Below are positions 1 to 6,724 of a stretch of 8,629 nt of DNA, piece after piece; the first letter of the stretch is position 1, and every line of letters starts with the position of its first letter. The stretch comes from Nanobdellota archaeon (GTDB lineage: Archaea; Nanobdellota; Nanobdellia; SCGC-AAA011-G17; VGLX01): the NCBI GenBank assembly GCA_030691925.1, contig JAUYDG010000062.1, positions 1 through 8,629 of the forward strand, in the 5' to 3' direction. Made by a program: the position numbers and the translations under genes. The notes beneath the pieces were generated by a model. The model was given only the letters and a program-made list of their open reading frames with translations. It had not been told where the DNA came from and did not search any database.

Positions 1-1
1 G

Positions 2-430
2 CTGGATATTGCGAAGAAAGTCGGCGCAGACTACGCTTTGAACCCTAAAGATGATGATCTTGTTGGCAAAATCAAGGAGCTTACGAATGGTGTGGGCGCT
101 GATATAGTTTTGGAGATGTCTGGTAATCATAATGTGTTCAAATCCGCTTTGGATTCTGCCAGGCGTGGCGGAAGGCTTACATTGTTCGGCCTGTTTGATA
201 AAAAGCTGGAAGTTGATGCTACGGATGATATAATCTTCAGCGGCAGGAGGATTGTCGGCATAACTGGGAGGAAGATTTGGCAGACCTGGGAGAAGACAGC
301 AGAGTTGCTGGGTCCAAAAAAGCTTAACTTAGATCCTATCATTACTCACACTTTCAAGCTTGACGAGTACGAGAAAGGAATGGCCTTGATGAAGGAAGGC
401 AAATGCGGCAAGGTGGTTTTGTTTATTTAG
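2..430 (+). CDS. tdh: L-threonine 3-dehydrogenase, C-terminal part (5' end cut by window)
   Basis: This is the last 142 residues of a zinc-dependent medium-chain dehydrogenase. The enzyme oxidises L-threonine to 2-amino-3-ketobutyrate with NAD+ in the cytoplasm. The frame is open from base 2 (LDIAKKVGADYALNP...), so an internal TTG at 38 is not the start. About 200 residues, including the catalytic zinc ligands and the first half of the Rossmann fold, lie outside the window. The second half of the nucleotide-binding fold is visible (GVGADIVLEMSG, then RRGGRLTLFGLF). It is followed by the Tdh-typical block GITGRKIWQTW, then LNLDPIITHTF and the ending GKCGKVVLFI. These closely resemble E. coli Tdh (GREMFETWYK, LSPIITHRF, SGKVIL). 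The stop lies 9 bases before kbl, the next enzyme of the same pathway, which supports threonine as substrate over another alcohol. Confidence 0.94.
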   Translation: MDIAKKVGADYALNPKDDDLVGKIKELTNGVGADIVLEMSGNHNVFKSALDSARRGGRLTLFGLFDKKLEVDATDDIIFSGRRIVGITGRKIWQTWEKTAELLGPKKLNLDPIITHTFKLDEYEKGMALMKEGKCGKVVLFI

Positions 431-434
431 GAGG
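429..434 (+). promoter_or_regulatory. Shine-Dalgarno site of kbl
   Basis: AGGAGG overlaps the tdh stop codon TAG and ends 5 bases before the ATG at 440. It fixes the kbl start. It also shows that kbl is translated from the tdh message by internal initiation, unlike the leaderless genes elsewhere in the window. Confidence 0.9.
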
Positions 435-439
435 AAAAA

Positions 440-1624
440 ATGTATGATACTTTAAAAAAGATTTTGAGCGAACAGATTGATGATATCAAGAAGGCAGGTC
501 TTTACAAGGATGAAAGGGTCATATGGACGCCTCAAGGGCCTAACATAAAGGTCAAGTCCGGAATGGTGATAAATTTCTGCGCTAATAATTATTTGGGGCT
601 GGCTAATGACAAAAGGTTAGTAGAGGCTGCTAAGGAAGGCCTTGAAAAATATGGGTACGGCCTCTCTTCGGTAAGGTTCATCTGCGGGACGCAGAACATA
701 CATAAGAAGCTGGAAGAGAGCATAGCTGACTTTTTGTGCAAAGAAGCTGCTGTCCTTTACGGTTCCTGCTTCGATGCCAATGGCGGCTTGTTCGAGACTC
801 TTCTGACCCAGGGGGATGTTATAATCAGCGATGCCTTGAACCATGCCAGCATAATAGATGGTGTAAGGCTGTGTAAGGCTGAGAAGAAAGTGTACCAGCA
901 TTCTGACATGAATGATCTGGAGAACCACTTGAAAGGCAGCATGAACGCTAGGCTTAGGATGATAGCTACTGACGGAGTTTTCAGCATGGACGGCGACTTT
1001 GCTAAGCTTCCTGAGATATGCGCACTGGCGGAGAGGTATAATGCGATTGTGATGGTAGACGACAGCCACGCTACAGGCTTTGTTGGCGAAAATGGCCGCG
1101 GTACTGCAGAAGAGCTTGGCGTCTTAGACAAGATTGACATAATCACCAGCACTTTAGGAAAGGCTCTTGGAGGGGCTTCAGGAGGGTTTACGGCCAGCAG
1201 GAAGGAAGTTGCGGAGTTTTTGAGGAACAAGTCTAGGCCTTACCTCTTCTCAAACTCTTTGGCTCCTGTGATAGCTTACACTTCCATAAGGGCGTTGGAG
1301 ATTCTTAAAGAAAGCAATGATTTGAGGAAGGTCTTGTATGATAACACGCAGTATTTCAGGAAGAGCATGACTGAACTCGGCTTTAATATCAAGGCTTCCA
1401 CTCATCCGATAGTTCCGGTTATGCTTGGCGAGGCAAAATTAGCCAAGGATATGGCCGATGATCTTCTTAAGGAAGGGATATACGTGGTAGGCTTCAGCTT
1501 CCCGGTAGTGCCTAAGGATAAAGCAAGGATAAGGATTCAGGTGTCGGCAGCGCATACGAAAGAGCACCTAGACAAGGCCATTGCTGCCTTTGAGAAGGTA
1601 GGGAAGAAGCACAAGGTCATCTAG
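440..1624 (+). CDS. kbl: glycine C-acetyltransferase (2-amino-3-ketobutyrate CoA ligase)
   Basis: This PLP enzyme of the alpha-oxoamine synthase family cleaves 2-amino-3-ketobutyrate with CoA to glycine and acetyl-CoA, the second step of threonine breakdown. At 394 residues it matches E. coli Kbl (398) along its whole length. Visible landmarks are NFCANNYLGL (residues 45-54), SCFDANGGLFETLL (109-122, stacking region over PLP), DALNHASIIDGVRLCKA (131-147, His135), ATDGVFSMDG (176-185), VDDSHATGFVGENGRG (206-221), and TSTLGKALGGASGG (236-249), where Lys241 is the Schiff-base lysine. RSRPYLFSNS-type sequence and RIQVSAAHT follow in the C-terminal domain. The related family members KAS/8-amino-7-oxononanoate synthase are less likely, given the near-identity to Kbl motifs and the tdh neighbour. 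It forms an operon with tdh. No terminator is evident before the lspA promoter. Confidence 0.97.
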   Translation: MYDTLKKILSEQIDDIKKAGLYKDERVIWTPQGPNIKVKSGMVINFCANNYLGLANDKRLVEAAKEGLEKYGYGLSSVRFICGTQNIHKKLEESIADFLCKEAAVLYGSCFDANGGLFETLLTQGDVIISDALNHASIIDGVRLCKAEKKVYQHSDMNDLENHLKGSMNARLRMIATDGVFSMDGDFAKLPEICALAERYNAIVMVDDSHATGFVGENGRGTAEELGVLDKIDIITSTLGKALGGASGGFTASRKEVAEFLRNKSRPYLFSNSLAPVIAYTSIRALEILKESNDLRKVLYDNTQYFRKSMTELGFNIKASTHPIVPVMLGEAKLAKDMADDLLKEGIYVVGFSFPVVPKDKARIRIQVSAAHTKEHLDKAIAAFEKVGKKHKVI

Positions 1625-1625
1625 A

Positions 1626-1640
1626 GGGAAAGTTTTATAT
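1626..1640 (+). promoter_or_regulatory. archaeal promoter (BRE/TATA) of lspA
   Basis: Purine-rich GGGAAAG precedes the box TTTTATAT (1633-1640). The box centre is about 27 bases from the ATG at 1664, so transcription should begin at or next to the start codon. No Shine-Dalgarno site lies between, which fits a leaderless mRNA. Confidence 0.7.
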
Positions 1641-1663
1641 CTTTCTTTTTTCTATCTATTTTT

Positions 1664-2092
1664 ATGAAGCTTTTGCTTTCGATAGGTTTTTTTGTCCTTT
1701 TCTTAGACCAGCTTACGAAGTATTTTTTCAAGGATAAAGTTTTTGTCATATCCAGTTTCTTGAAGCTCGAGTATGTTGAGAATACTGGCGCTGCTTTTGG
1801 AATGTTGAAAGGTTTTAGCTGGTTGTTCATCGTCGTTGCTTTTGCCGTGCTGGTTTTCATACTCTGGAATTACAAGGGGTTTAAGAAGGAAAAATCTTGT
1901 TTTCAAATCGCTTTAGGTTGTTTATTTGGCGGGGTTTTAGGGAACCTCATTGACAGGCTTTTCTTGGGTTATGTTCGTGATTTTATAGCTTTCAGTTTTT
2001 GGCCCACGTTTAATGTTGCGGATGCTTTTTCTACTATCGCAGTGATTATCTTAATTGTTTATACACTAATCAGTAAGAAGGTTGCGCATTAA
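1664..2092 (+). CDS. lspA: lipoprotein signal peptidase (signal peptidase II)
   Basis: This polytopic membrane aspartyl protease removes the signal peptide ahead of the lipid-modified cysteine of prolipoproteins. Its 142 residues are slightly short for the family (about 150-170). There are four hydrophobic segments, at about 4-22, 51-69, 80-98 and 119-137. The family motifs are all present: DQLTK (Asp15), ENTGAAF (39-45), GNLIDR (93-98, Asn94 and catalytic Asp97), VRDF (104-107) and FNVADAF (117-123, Asn118, Ala120 and catalytic Asp121). Both catalytic aspartates are intact, so an active enzyme is expected. It is not in an operon with a lipoprotein or with a diacylglyceryl transferase. It has its own promoter and ends convergently with the downstream protease gene. 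LspA is standard in bacteria and uncommon in Archaea, so gene transfer is likely in its history (inference). Confidence 0.94.
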   Translation: MKLLLSIGFFVLFLDQLTKYFFKDKVFVISSFLKLEYVENTGAAFGMLKGFSWLFIVVAFAVLVFILWNYKGFKKEKSCFQIALGCLFGGVLGNLIDRLFLGYVRDFIAFSFWPTFNVADAFSTIAVIILIVYTLISKKVAH

Positions 2093-2102
2093 ACAGTATA
2101 AG

Positions 2103-2115
2103 AAAAAACTTTTTT
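2103..2115. terminator. shared bidirectional A6-C-T6 terminator tract
   Basis: The 21-base gap between the converging lspA and protease genes contains A6-C-T6. Read on the + strand it gives a T run after lspA. Read on the minus strand it gives a T run after the protease stop. Archaeal RNA polymerase can terminate at T-rich tracts without a stable hairpin. This reading rests on position and composition. Confidence 0.55.
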
Positions 2116-3328
2116 AGTACGCTTCGTTTTTGACGAAGTCCTCAAGTTGTTTCAATGCATCAGCATCAGCGTCTCTTGGGAGTTTTCCGAAAACTTTTAT
2201 CGCTTCTGCCACGCTGCCGCACTTTTTTATGACGTTTTCCATAAGCTCGTAATGCCTGAAGTATGTAGCATTGGCTGATATCCTCGCGTTGTTCATGTCC
2301 CGCTTTGTTTTTTCCTTTAGCTCCCCGAATATTCTTTCCTTTTCTGCCAGCTTCTCCTTTTCAGGTTTATCGCTACTGTACAGCCCTTTCAGTTTTTTGT
2401 AATATTCCATTATGATCTTGCCGTTAGTTGTATACTTCTCCTTCACGCTCCTTATCTTTTCCATCTCTTTTGATGAAGCCCCATAATGTTCCATTATGAA
2501 CTCCTCGGCGCCGTGAAGCCCTACTGCCATCGCCATCGCTTCCTCAACATCTATTGGCTTCCTGCTTGAATTCTCGTGCCAGTACTCGTGTAGTAGCGTC
2601 TCGGTCAGATTTGCTACGCTGTCCTTAACATCGCGTGGCGTTAAGTTTCCCCTTGCCAGAGTAATCTCGCCTGTGAATGTGTCATAGCCCTCTGCCTTTA
2701 GCTTCTCTTCCAGCGATTCCAGCTCTTTCTTGTCTGTAAAGGTTCTGAATATCATTTGGTGGTAGTCTTCTGCCAATGAAAGCTTTTCAATTGCGTCTAA
2801 GAAGTACATGCTTTCAGAGTCGTCCCTGTAGAGCGAGAATGTGACTCCAGGCATGAGCCCTATCTTTTCGGCGTAGGCGCCTATCTTTTTCATGACTTCA
2901 TATTTTTTTATTATCTCATCGTCAGGCACGACATTGTTTGTAGTGATGTACTTCTCGAGGTCTTTGCTTTCTATCACTTCTTTCTTACCTTCCTTGTCTT
3001 TTATGGTAATGCTGAATTCCGCGTTGGTGTTTATTTCTCCATCCTTTAATGGTATGGAATACAAGCGTTGCCCTTTGTGGATTATGCCTATTGTTTCATC
3101 CCTTTTGATATTTATTTCTCTATCACCTATAGATTCGTCACCGTCTGTTGGCTCCTTCATAGGCTCGTATTTTGCCACCATGTCTTTGTCTGTTATGTTA
3201 AATCTTATCTCGGTTGCGGTTACATCCCCTTTAGTCCTGCCGTCCTTATAGAATATCACATCTGCATTTGCATTGCTATAACAGAATATTCCTAATGCTG
3301 CTATGGTTGTGAGCAGTAGCTTTTTCAT
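2114..3328 (-). CDS. secreted HExxH zinc metalloprotease, PF10023 (predicted aminopeptidase)-like
   Basis: The protein has 404 residues. A longer frame opens at 3367, but that start lies upstream of the TATA box (3351-3358). The ATG at 3328 lies one TATA-to-start distance downstream and begins a clean signal peptide: MKK, a hydrophobic core, then ANA before Asp23, a signal peptidase I site. Residues 23-130 form a polar, beta-rich region I do not recognise. Residues ~140-280 follow the layout of predicted aminopeptidase family PF10023: KKIGAYAEKIGL, then a KLKAEGYDTFTGEITLARG stretch, then LLHEYWHE and EEAMAMAVGLHGAEEF. The likely zinc ligands are His247, His251 and Glu263, with Glu248 as general base, a gluzincin arrangement. 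The C-terminal 120 residues are lysine/glutamate-rich and helical. It probably cleaves peptides outside the cell membrane; the substrate is unknown. The family link comes from motif order only and is moderately sure; the protease call itself is firmer. Cys16 in the signal peptide is preceded by Phe, so it is not a lipobox. Confidence 0.75.
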   Translation of the reverse strand: MKKLLLTTIAALGIFCYSNANADVIFYKDGRTKGDVTATEIRFNITDKDMVAKYEPMKEPTDGDESIGDREINIKRDETIGIIHKGQRLYSIPLKDGEINTNAEFSITIKDKEGKKEVIESKDLEKYITTNNVVPDDEIIKKYEVMKKIGAYAEKIGLMPGVTFSLYRDDSESMYFLDAIEKLSLAEDYHQMIFRTFTDKKELESLEEKLKAEGYDTFTGEITLARGNLTPRDVKDSVANLTETLLHEYWHENSSRKPIDVEEAMAMAVGLHGAEEFIMEHYGASSKEMEKIRSVKEKYTTNGKIIMEYYKKLKGLYSSDKPEKEKLAEKERIFGELKEKTKRDMNNARISANATYFRHYELMENVIKKCGSVAEAIKVFGKLPRDADADALKQLEDFVKNEAY

Positions 3329-3350
3329 AATATATAAAGGGCTTAAGGAG

Positions 3351-3365
3351 TATATAAACCTTTCC
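3351..3365 (-). promoter_or_regulatory. archaeal promoter of the secreted protease
   Basis: Read on the minus strand the sequence is GGAAAGGTTTATATA, a textbook BRE plus TATA box. Its box centre is about 27 bases from the ATG at 3328. This implies a leaderless mRNA and settles that start against the upstream in-frame ATG at 3367. A second A/T stretch at 3331-3338 is too close to the ATG to serve. Confidence 0.8.
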
Positions 3366-3372
3366 AAAAGTA

Positions 3373-3388
3373 ACTACTTATCAGTAGT
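3373..3388 (-). repeat. short inverted repeat between methyltransferase stop and protease promoter
   Basis: ACTACT-TATC-AGTAGT is a perfect 6-bp stem with a 4-base loop. It lies 6 bases past the methyltransferase stop and just upstream of the protease BRE. It could be a weak terminator for the former or an operator for the latter. With only 6 bp, chance cannot be excluded. Confidence 0.35.
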
Positions 3389-3394
3389 ATAAAT

Positions 3395-4030
3395 TTATGC
3401 AATACGCCTGCCCTTTTTGCAGTAGACATCAATCCATTTCGTGTCTTTTCTTTTGAGCACGTCTTCGTCGAATCTGGAATGGATTATCTGAAAACCGGAC
3501 TGCTCCATCATCTTCTCTATCTCAGGAAGGGTGTAGTAGAAGAAAGGCCTTGGCTCGTTGTTGTATACTGCTTCTTTTTTCATTTCCTCGCCGCTCCCTT
3601 CTTTCACAGCCACGTATATTACGCCATCATCTTTCAGGATTCTTTTAAGCTCTTCAAGGATAGTCGGGATGTTGCATTTTTCGTCGTGTATCAATGATCC
3701 AGCAGCCCATATGCCATCGAAAGTTTGGTCTTTGAAACTTGTCTTTGCCATGTCCATCGTTTTGAATTTAACGCCTTTAACATTTTTTTTCGCTTCTTCA
3801 ATCAGTTTCTTGGCGGCGTCTATTCCTATCACGTCAAGCCCGTAATCATTGAAGTACTGCGCATCTTTCCCAGAGCCGCAGCCAGCGTCGAGGACTTTGG
3901 CATTTTTAGGGAGCATGGAGATAAACTTGTTGAGGTGGTATTGGTTGATTTTAGGGAAAGTAACCTTAGAATACAGTTTTGCAATTTTGTTGTAGGTTTT
4001 TATTGCGAGCTTGAACTTCTCTCTTATCAT
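3395..4030 (-). CDS. class I SAM-dependent methyltransferase
   Basis: This 211-residue cytoplasmic protein has a single Rossmann-like methyltransferase domain. Motif I is VLDAGCGSG (46-54), the SAM-binding glycine loop. Acidic Asp71 (VIGIDAA) would bind the ribose hydroxyls, and Asp93 (TMDMA) sits near the adenine. FDGIWAAGSLIHD (104-116) is the motif IV region. LKRILKDDGVIYVAVKEG (128-145) is the usual post-IV strand-loop-strand. RPFFYYTLPEIEKMMEQSGF (161-180) resembles the C-terminal part of methyltransferase-11/25-type enzymes. The N-terminal helix IKTYNKIAKLYSK is also typical. The substrate cannot be read from sequence; these enzymes act on small molecules, lipids or quinones. The gene has its own promoter, divergent from pdaD. 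It is not in an operon with the protease, which has a separate promoter. Confidence 0.9.
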   Translation of the reverse strand: MIREKFKLAIKTYNKIAKLYSKVTFPKINQYHLNKFISMLPKNAKVLDAGCGSGKDAQYFNDYGLDVIGIDAAKKLIEEAKKNVKGVKFKTMDMAKTSFKDQTFDGIWAAGSLIHDEKCNIPTILEELKRILKDDGVIYVAVKEGSGEEMKKEAVYNNEPRPFFYYTLPEIEKMMEQSGFQIIHSRFDEDVLKRKDTKWIDVYCKKGRRIA

Positions 4031-4055
4031 CGGGAATTTTTTAAGGATTAAATTC

Positions 4056-4070
4056 TATAAAAATATTCCG
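4056..4070 (-). promoter_or_regulatory. promoter of the methyltransferase gene
   Basis: The minus-strand reading is CGGAATATTTTTATA. The A/T box centre is about 29 bases from the ATG at 4030, and no Shine-Dalgarno site lies between, so the message is probably leaderless or has a leader of 1-3 bases. It shares a 92-base divergent region with the pdaD promoter. Confidence 0.6.
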
Positions 4071-4082
4071 TTTTTAAAAAAC

Positions 4083-4096
4083 AAAAAGTTTTTAAG
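4083..4096 (+). promoter_or_regulatory. promoter of pdaD
   Basis: AAAAAG is followed by TTTTTAA, centred about 31 bases before the ATG at 4123. The predicted transcript would carry at most a few leader bases. The region is very A-rich, so the exact box is less certain than at lspA or the protease. Confidence 0.55.
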
Positions 4097-4122
4097 TTAG
4101 AACTGTGCTTTAAAAAAAATCA

Positions 4123-4827
4123 ATGAGCAAAAAAAATTTTGAGCACAGGATTAAAAAATCTTTTTTAAATCTTAAGAAAGAATTTCACGGTCTACAAATC
4201 GAGCTTTCTAGGACTCAAAAAAAGTTGAATAGGCTTTTGGCTGGTAAGATATGCCTTGATATTTCAAAGATGTCTGGGTTTTCCCACAGGCCAAGTAAAA
4301 TATTCTTCACATGCGGCGTTGGAAGGTCTAAGGAGAAACTGGAATCTTTTGAGCAGGCTTTGAGGGATGCAGGCATAGCTAGGTTTAATCTTGTAAGGGT
4401 TTCTTCCATACTCCCGCCGAATTGCCAGTTTACTCAGAAAACCCAGGCTCTTAACGAGCTGAAGCCCGGCCAGATAGTTTTTTGTGTGATGGCAGACATC
4501 AGCACCGACGAGCCTAATAGGCTTATAGCATCTTCTATAGGCTTGGCAGTTCCTGGGCAGAGGGATCATTATGGTTATATCAGCGAGCATCACACTCATG
4601 GCATGACAGAAAAAAAAGCTGGTGATTACGCGGAGGACTTGGCCGCTACGATGCTTGCCTCTACATTAGGCATACAGTTTGACCCGGACAAGGCATACGA
4701 CGAAAGGAAAGAGCAGTACAAGATGAGCGGCAAGATAGTAAGGACCAGAAGCGTGACAAAGACCGCTTTAGGCGACAAGAACGGTTTGTGGACTACTGTT
4801 GTTGCTGCTGCTGTGTTCGTGCCTTAA
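4123..4827 (+). CDS. pdaD: pyruvoyl-dependent arginine decarboxylase with N-terminal extension
   Basis: The proenzyme cuts itself to make a pyruvoyl cofactor and decarboxylates L-arginine to agmatine, the first step of archaeal polyamine synthesis (and of agmatidine modification of tRNA-Ile2). The core begins near residue 58 and resembles the Methanocaldococcus jannaschii enzyme. FNLVRVSSILPP (88-99) contains the cleavage site Ser94-Ser95, so Ser95 would become the pyruvoyl group. Asn89 and Glu155 (GYISEHHTHG) match the conserved Asn and Glu of the active site. The ending TTVVAAAVFVP matches the family's final strand. Cleavage would give a beta chain of 94 and an alpha chain of 140 residues. 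The full 234 residues exceed the M. jannaschii protein (165). The surplus is a basic, amphipathic N-terminal region (about 1-57) plus small insertions such as EHHTHG and DKAYDERKEQYK. The gene stands alone with a leaderless-type promoter. Confidence 0.93.
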   Translation: MSKKNFEHRIKKSFLNLKKEFHGLQIELSRTQKKLNRLLAGKICLDISKMSGFSHRPSKIFFTCGVGRSKEKLESFEQALRDAGIARFNLVRVSSILPPNCQFTQKTQALNELKPGQIVFCVMADISTDEPNRLIASSIGLAVPGQRDHYGYISEHHTHGMTEKKAGDYAEDLAATMLASTLGIQFDPDKAYDERKEQYKMSGKIVRTRSVTKTALGDKNGLWTTVVAAAVFVP

Positions 4828-4830
4828 TTC

Positions 4831-4844
4831 TAAAGATTTAAATA
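4831..4844 (+). promoter_or_regulatory. promoter of the envelope gene pair
   Basis: TAAAGA followed by TTTAAATA (box 4837-4844) starts 10 bases after the pdaD stop. The box centre is about 30 bases before the TTG at 4871, giving a leader of a few bases. This supports the TTG start. There is no in-frame ATG between it and the stop TAG at 4850-4852. Confidence 0.65.
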
Positions 4845-4870
4845 TCTGATAGCCTTATAGAAAAAATATC

Positions 4871-6724
4871 TTGAATAGGTGCAGATGTCTAAAAAAAGGA
4901 ATAGCCTTGATTAGCTTAGTTGCGTTCCTGTTCATTATCACTTCTTTTTCTGCTCTAGCAGTAGGTAACTGCACTTCTTATCATCACTTGGGCTGTTATA
5001 ACAGTCATTCTTACTGGTTTGATAGTTGTGATAATCCTGAATATGTTAGTCAGTATTGTAGTGGTAATCAGGAGTGTGTTGACGGCAACTGCAAAAACCT
5101 TTGTGGCAACGGCGCTTGCAATACGGACAAAGGAGAGAACTGTAATACGTGCGGGGCTGACTGCAGATGCTCGGATTATGAGAAATGTGAGTGGGGTGCT
5201 TGCAAGACCTATTGCGGCAATGGAAGATGCGAGGGTAATGAGAACTGCATGACATGCTATGACTGTAGCTGTGATAAGAATCAGGATTGCAGTCCTAGCT
5301 CCTCGAAGGCTAATGATAAAGGCTGCGTTGACAGGTGCGGCAATGGTGTTGTTGATTGGGATGAGAACTGCCAGACCTGCCCTGAGGATGCTCCTTGTTC
5401 GGAAGGGATGTATTGCTATAATGGCGCATGCGTGGAGTGCTTTAAGGATAGCCATTGCGAGTCTAGGGAGGCACCTACAGGGGAATTCATATGCGCTTCT
5501 GACTTCAAAAGCACTTTGGAAAAGGTGGTCAAGACCCAAGGTGTTTGCCAAAGCCAGCGCTGCACAGGCGAGAAGGTTGATACGACGAAACAGGGCCAGT
5601 ATTGTGGTGACAAGCTCTGTCAGGAGGATGGCTTTGGAAAGGCGCACTGCGGTTGTAACGAAGGTTACGCAGCATGTCTTAAATCTGGCCAGTGTGAAAA
5701 ACAATCAATCTTGGAAGATGGGCAGAGCTGTTCTTGTTACTTTCAGTGTAGGTCAAATTACTGTAACCCTGAAGGAAAATGCGTTAAGGCTATAAACGCT
5801 CCTTTGACAGCTAGCAAAGAAACTTTGAAAGTTGGGGAAATGACTAAGGTTACTATAAGTGCTGATAATTCTTTGGAAGAGGACACACCAACGAAGATAA
5901 CGCTTAACACTGATAGTGGTGTTATAATGTCTGGTGTGATAGGCGGCAGTGACTGTTCAGGGAACCAGTGTACAGGGGGCCAAGTAATAATACCTTCAAA
6001 GGGCAGGGTTTCTATCACTGTTGATTTAACCGCGCAGAGCTATGGTAAGCATTCATTGACAGCTACTATAACGCCGTTGATAAAGGGGCTGCAGTATCCG
6101 AAAGAGGAAAAGCTTGATATTATAATAATCGATCCTGGTGATGGCGTCTGTTCAGAGGGTGAGACTTCGCAGAACGCTTGCTCTGATTGCGGATGCCCTG
6201 GCCAAAGCTCTATTTATGAGCACGTTTGCAAGGAGGATCAGACGTGCAAGAAGTCTTTGCAGTGGCATTTCTATTTGGCATTCATAGCTGTCGTGGGTTT
6301 GTTAGCATTGATGATTTTCTCCATACCGAGGGCTAAGCAGTATTATCTGAAAATGTCTGAGCAGAGGGAGAAGAGGAAGGAAACGAGAGAGCAGCAGGAG
6401 TTTGAGGAGAGGAAGAAGATAGTTCATGCCTTGTATAAGATAAGGAAGGGCATAAACCTTAATAATCCACCGTCTGTCGAGGATATAATCTCTAAGGCCA
6501 AGCTTGAAAGCCTAGACCCAGAGCTTGTTGACGAGGAATACATACAACTGCTGGAGAGGATGAAAAGAGTCAAGGAGCTTTCAGGCGCTGAAAGAAAAGA
6601 AGAGGAAAAAATACTCGAGAAGCCTATAATGTACTTGGCGCAGAAGTTTTGCACAGGTTGCGGGGCTCAGCTGAGGGAAGGATCTAAGTTTTGCACCAGG
6701 TGCGGGAAGACTGTTAAAAGATGA
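4871..6724 (+). CDS. cysteine-rich CGNG-repeat surface protein with membrane helix and cytoplasmic zinc ribbon
   Basis: I do not recognise this as a named family. The start is TTG, chosen because of the promoter spacing and the signal peptide (basic MNRCRCLKKG, hydrophobic 11-27, cleavage near ALA30). The ectodomain (31-465) holds about 52 cysteines by my count, 44 of them between residues 34 and 304. Three tandem repeats start with CGNG at Cys78, Cys115 and Cys156; a diverged GDGVC copy lies at 423-427. Residues 308-421 have few cysteines and look like an Ig- or CARDB-type beta sandwich (KVGEMTKVTISADNS, GRVSITVDL). A membrane helix (466-485) is followed by a charged, probably coiled-coil stretch (490-520), then helices, and a C-terminal zinc ribbon (Cys594, 597, 608, 611). 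Predicted topology is outside-in, with disulfide-rich repeats outside. Adhesion or sensing is plausible but inferred. It overlaps the next gene by ATGA. Confidence 0.85.
   Translation: MNRCRCLKKGIALISLVAFLFIITSFSALAVGNCTSYHHLGCYNSHSYWFDSCDNPEYVSQYCSGNQECVDGNCKNLCGNGACNTDKGENCNTCGADCRCSDYEKCEWGACKTYCGNGRCEGNENCMTCYDCSCDKNQDCSPSSSKANDKGCVDRCGNGVVDWDENCQTCPEDAPCSEGMYCYNGACVECFKDSHCESREAPTGEFICASDFKSTLEKVVKTQGVCQSQRCTGEKVDTTKQGQYCGDKLCQEDGFGKAHCGCNEGYAACLKSGQCEKQSILEDGQSCSCYFQCRSNYCNPEGKCVKAINAPLTASKETLKVGEMTKVTISADNSLEEDTPTKITLNTDSGVIMSGVIGGSDCSGNQCTGGQVIIPSKGRVSITVDLTAQSYGKHSLTATITPLIKGLQYPKEEKLDIIIIDPGDGVCSEGETSQNACSDCGCPGQSSIYEHVCKEDQTCKKSLQWHFYLAFIAVVGLLALMIFSIPRAKQYYLKMSEQREKRKETREQQEFEERKKIVHALYKIRKGINLNNPPSVEDIISKAKLESLDPELVDEEYIQLLERMKRVKELSGAERKEEEKILEKPIMYLAQKFCTGCGAQLREGSKFCTRCGKTVKR
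5102..5437 (+). repeat. three tandem CGNG cysteine repeats (protein level)
   Basis: The units cover residues 78-114, 115-155 and 156-189 of the surface protein and lie back to back without linkers. The shared pattern is CGNG, a short variable loop, ENCxTC, two to three residues, one or two further cysteines, and a later cysteine pair that closes the unit. Unit length varies (37, 41, 34), and the DNA is diverged, so the duplication is old. The similar GNGxCxxxENCxxC pattern is known from secreted archaeal and bacterial proteins. Confidence 0.8.

Noticed and set aside
3281..3328. Lipobox around Cys16 of the protease, as substrate for the nearby LspA
   Set aside because: The residues before the cysteine are Gly-Ile-Phe. 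Position -1 needs Gly, Ala or Ser, and an ANA signal peptidase I site follows.
3329..3367. Upstream in-frame ATG giving a 417-residue protease
   Set aside because: It lies before the TATA box, so the mRNA would not contain it. The added 13 residues also spoil the signal peptide.
4955..5704. Long minus-strand frame (249 codons) opposite the cysteine-rich gene
   Set aside because: The product is alanine/isoleucine-rich, with no promoter or motif. It arises because the sense strand is full of TGT/TGC and GGC codons.
5259..5795. 178-codon + strand frame inside the cysteine-rich gene
   Set aside because: It is an out-of-frame shadow of a gene with clear repeats, helix and zinc ribbon, and has no start signal of its own.
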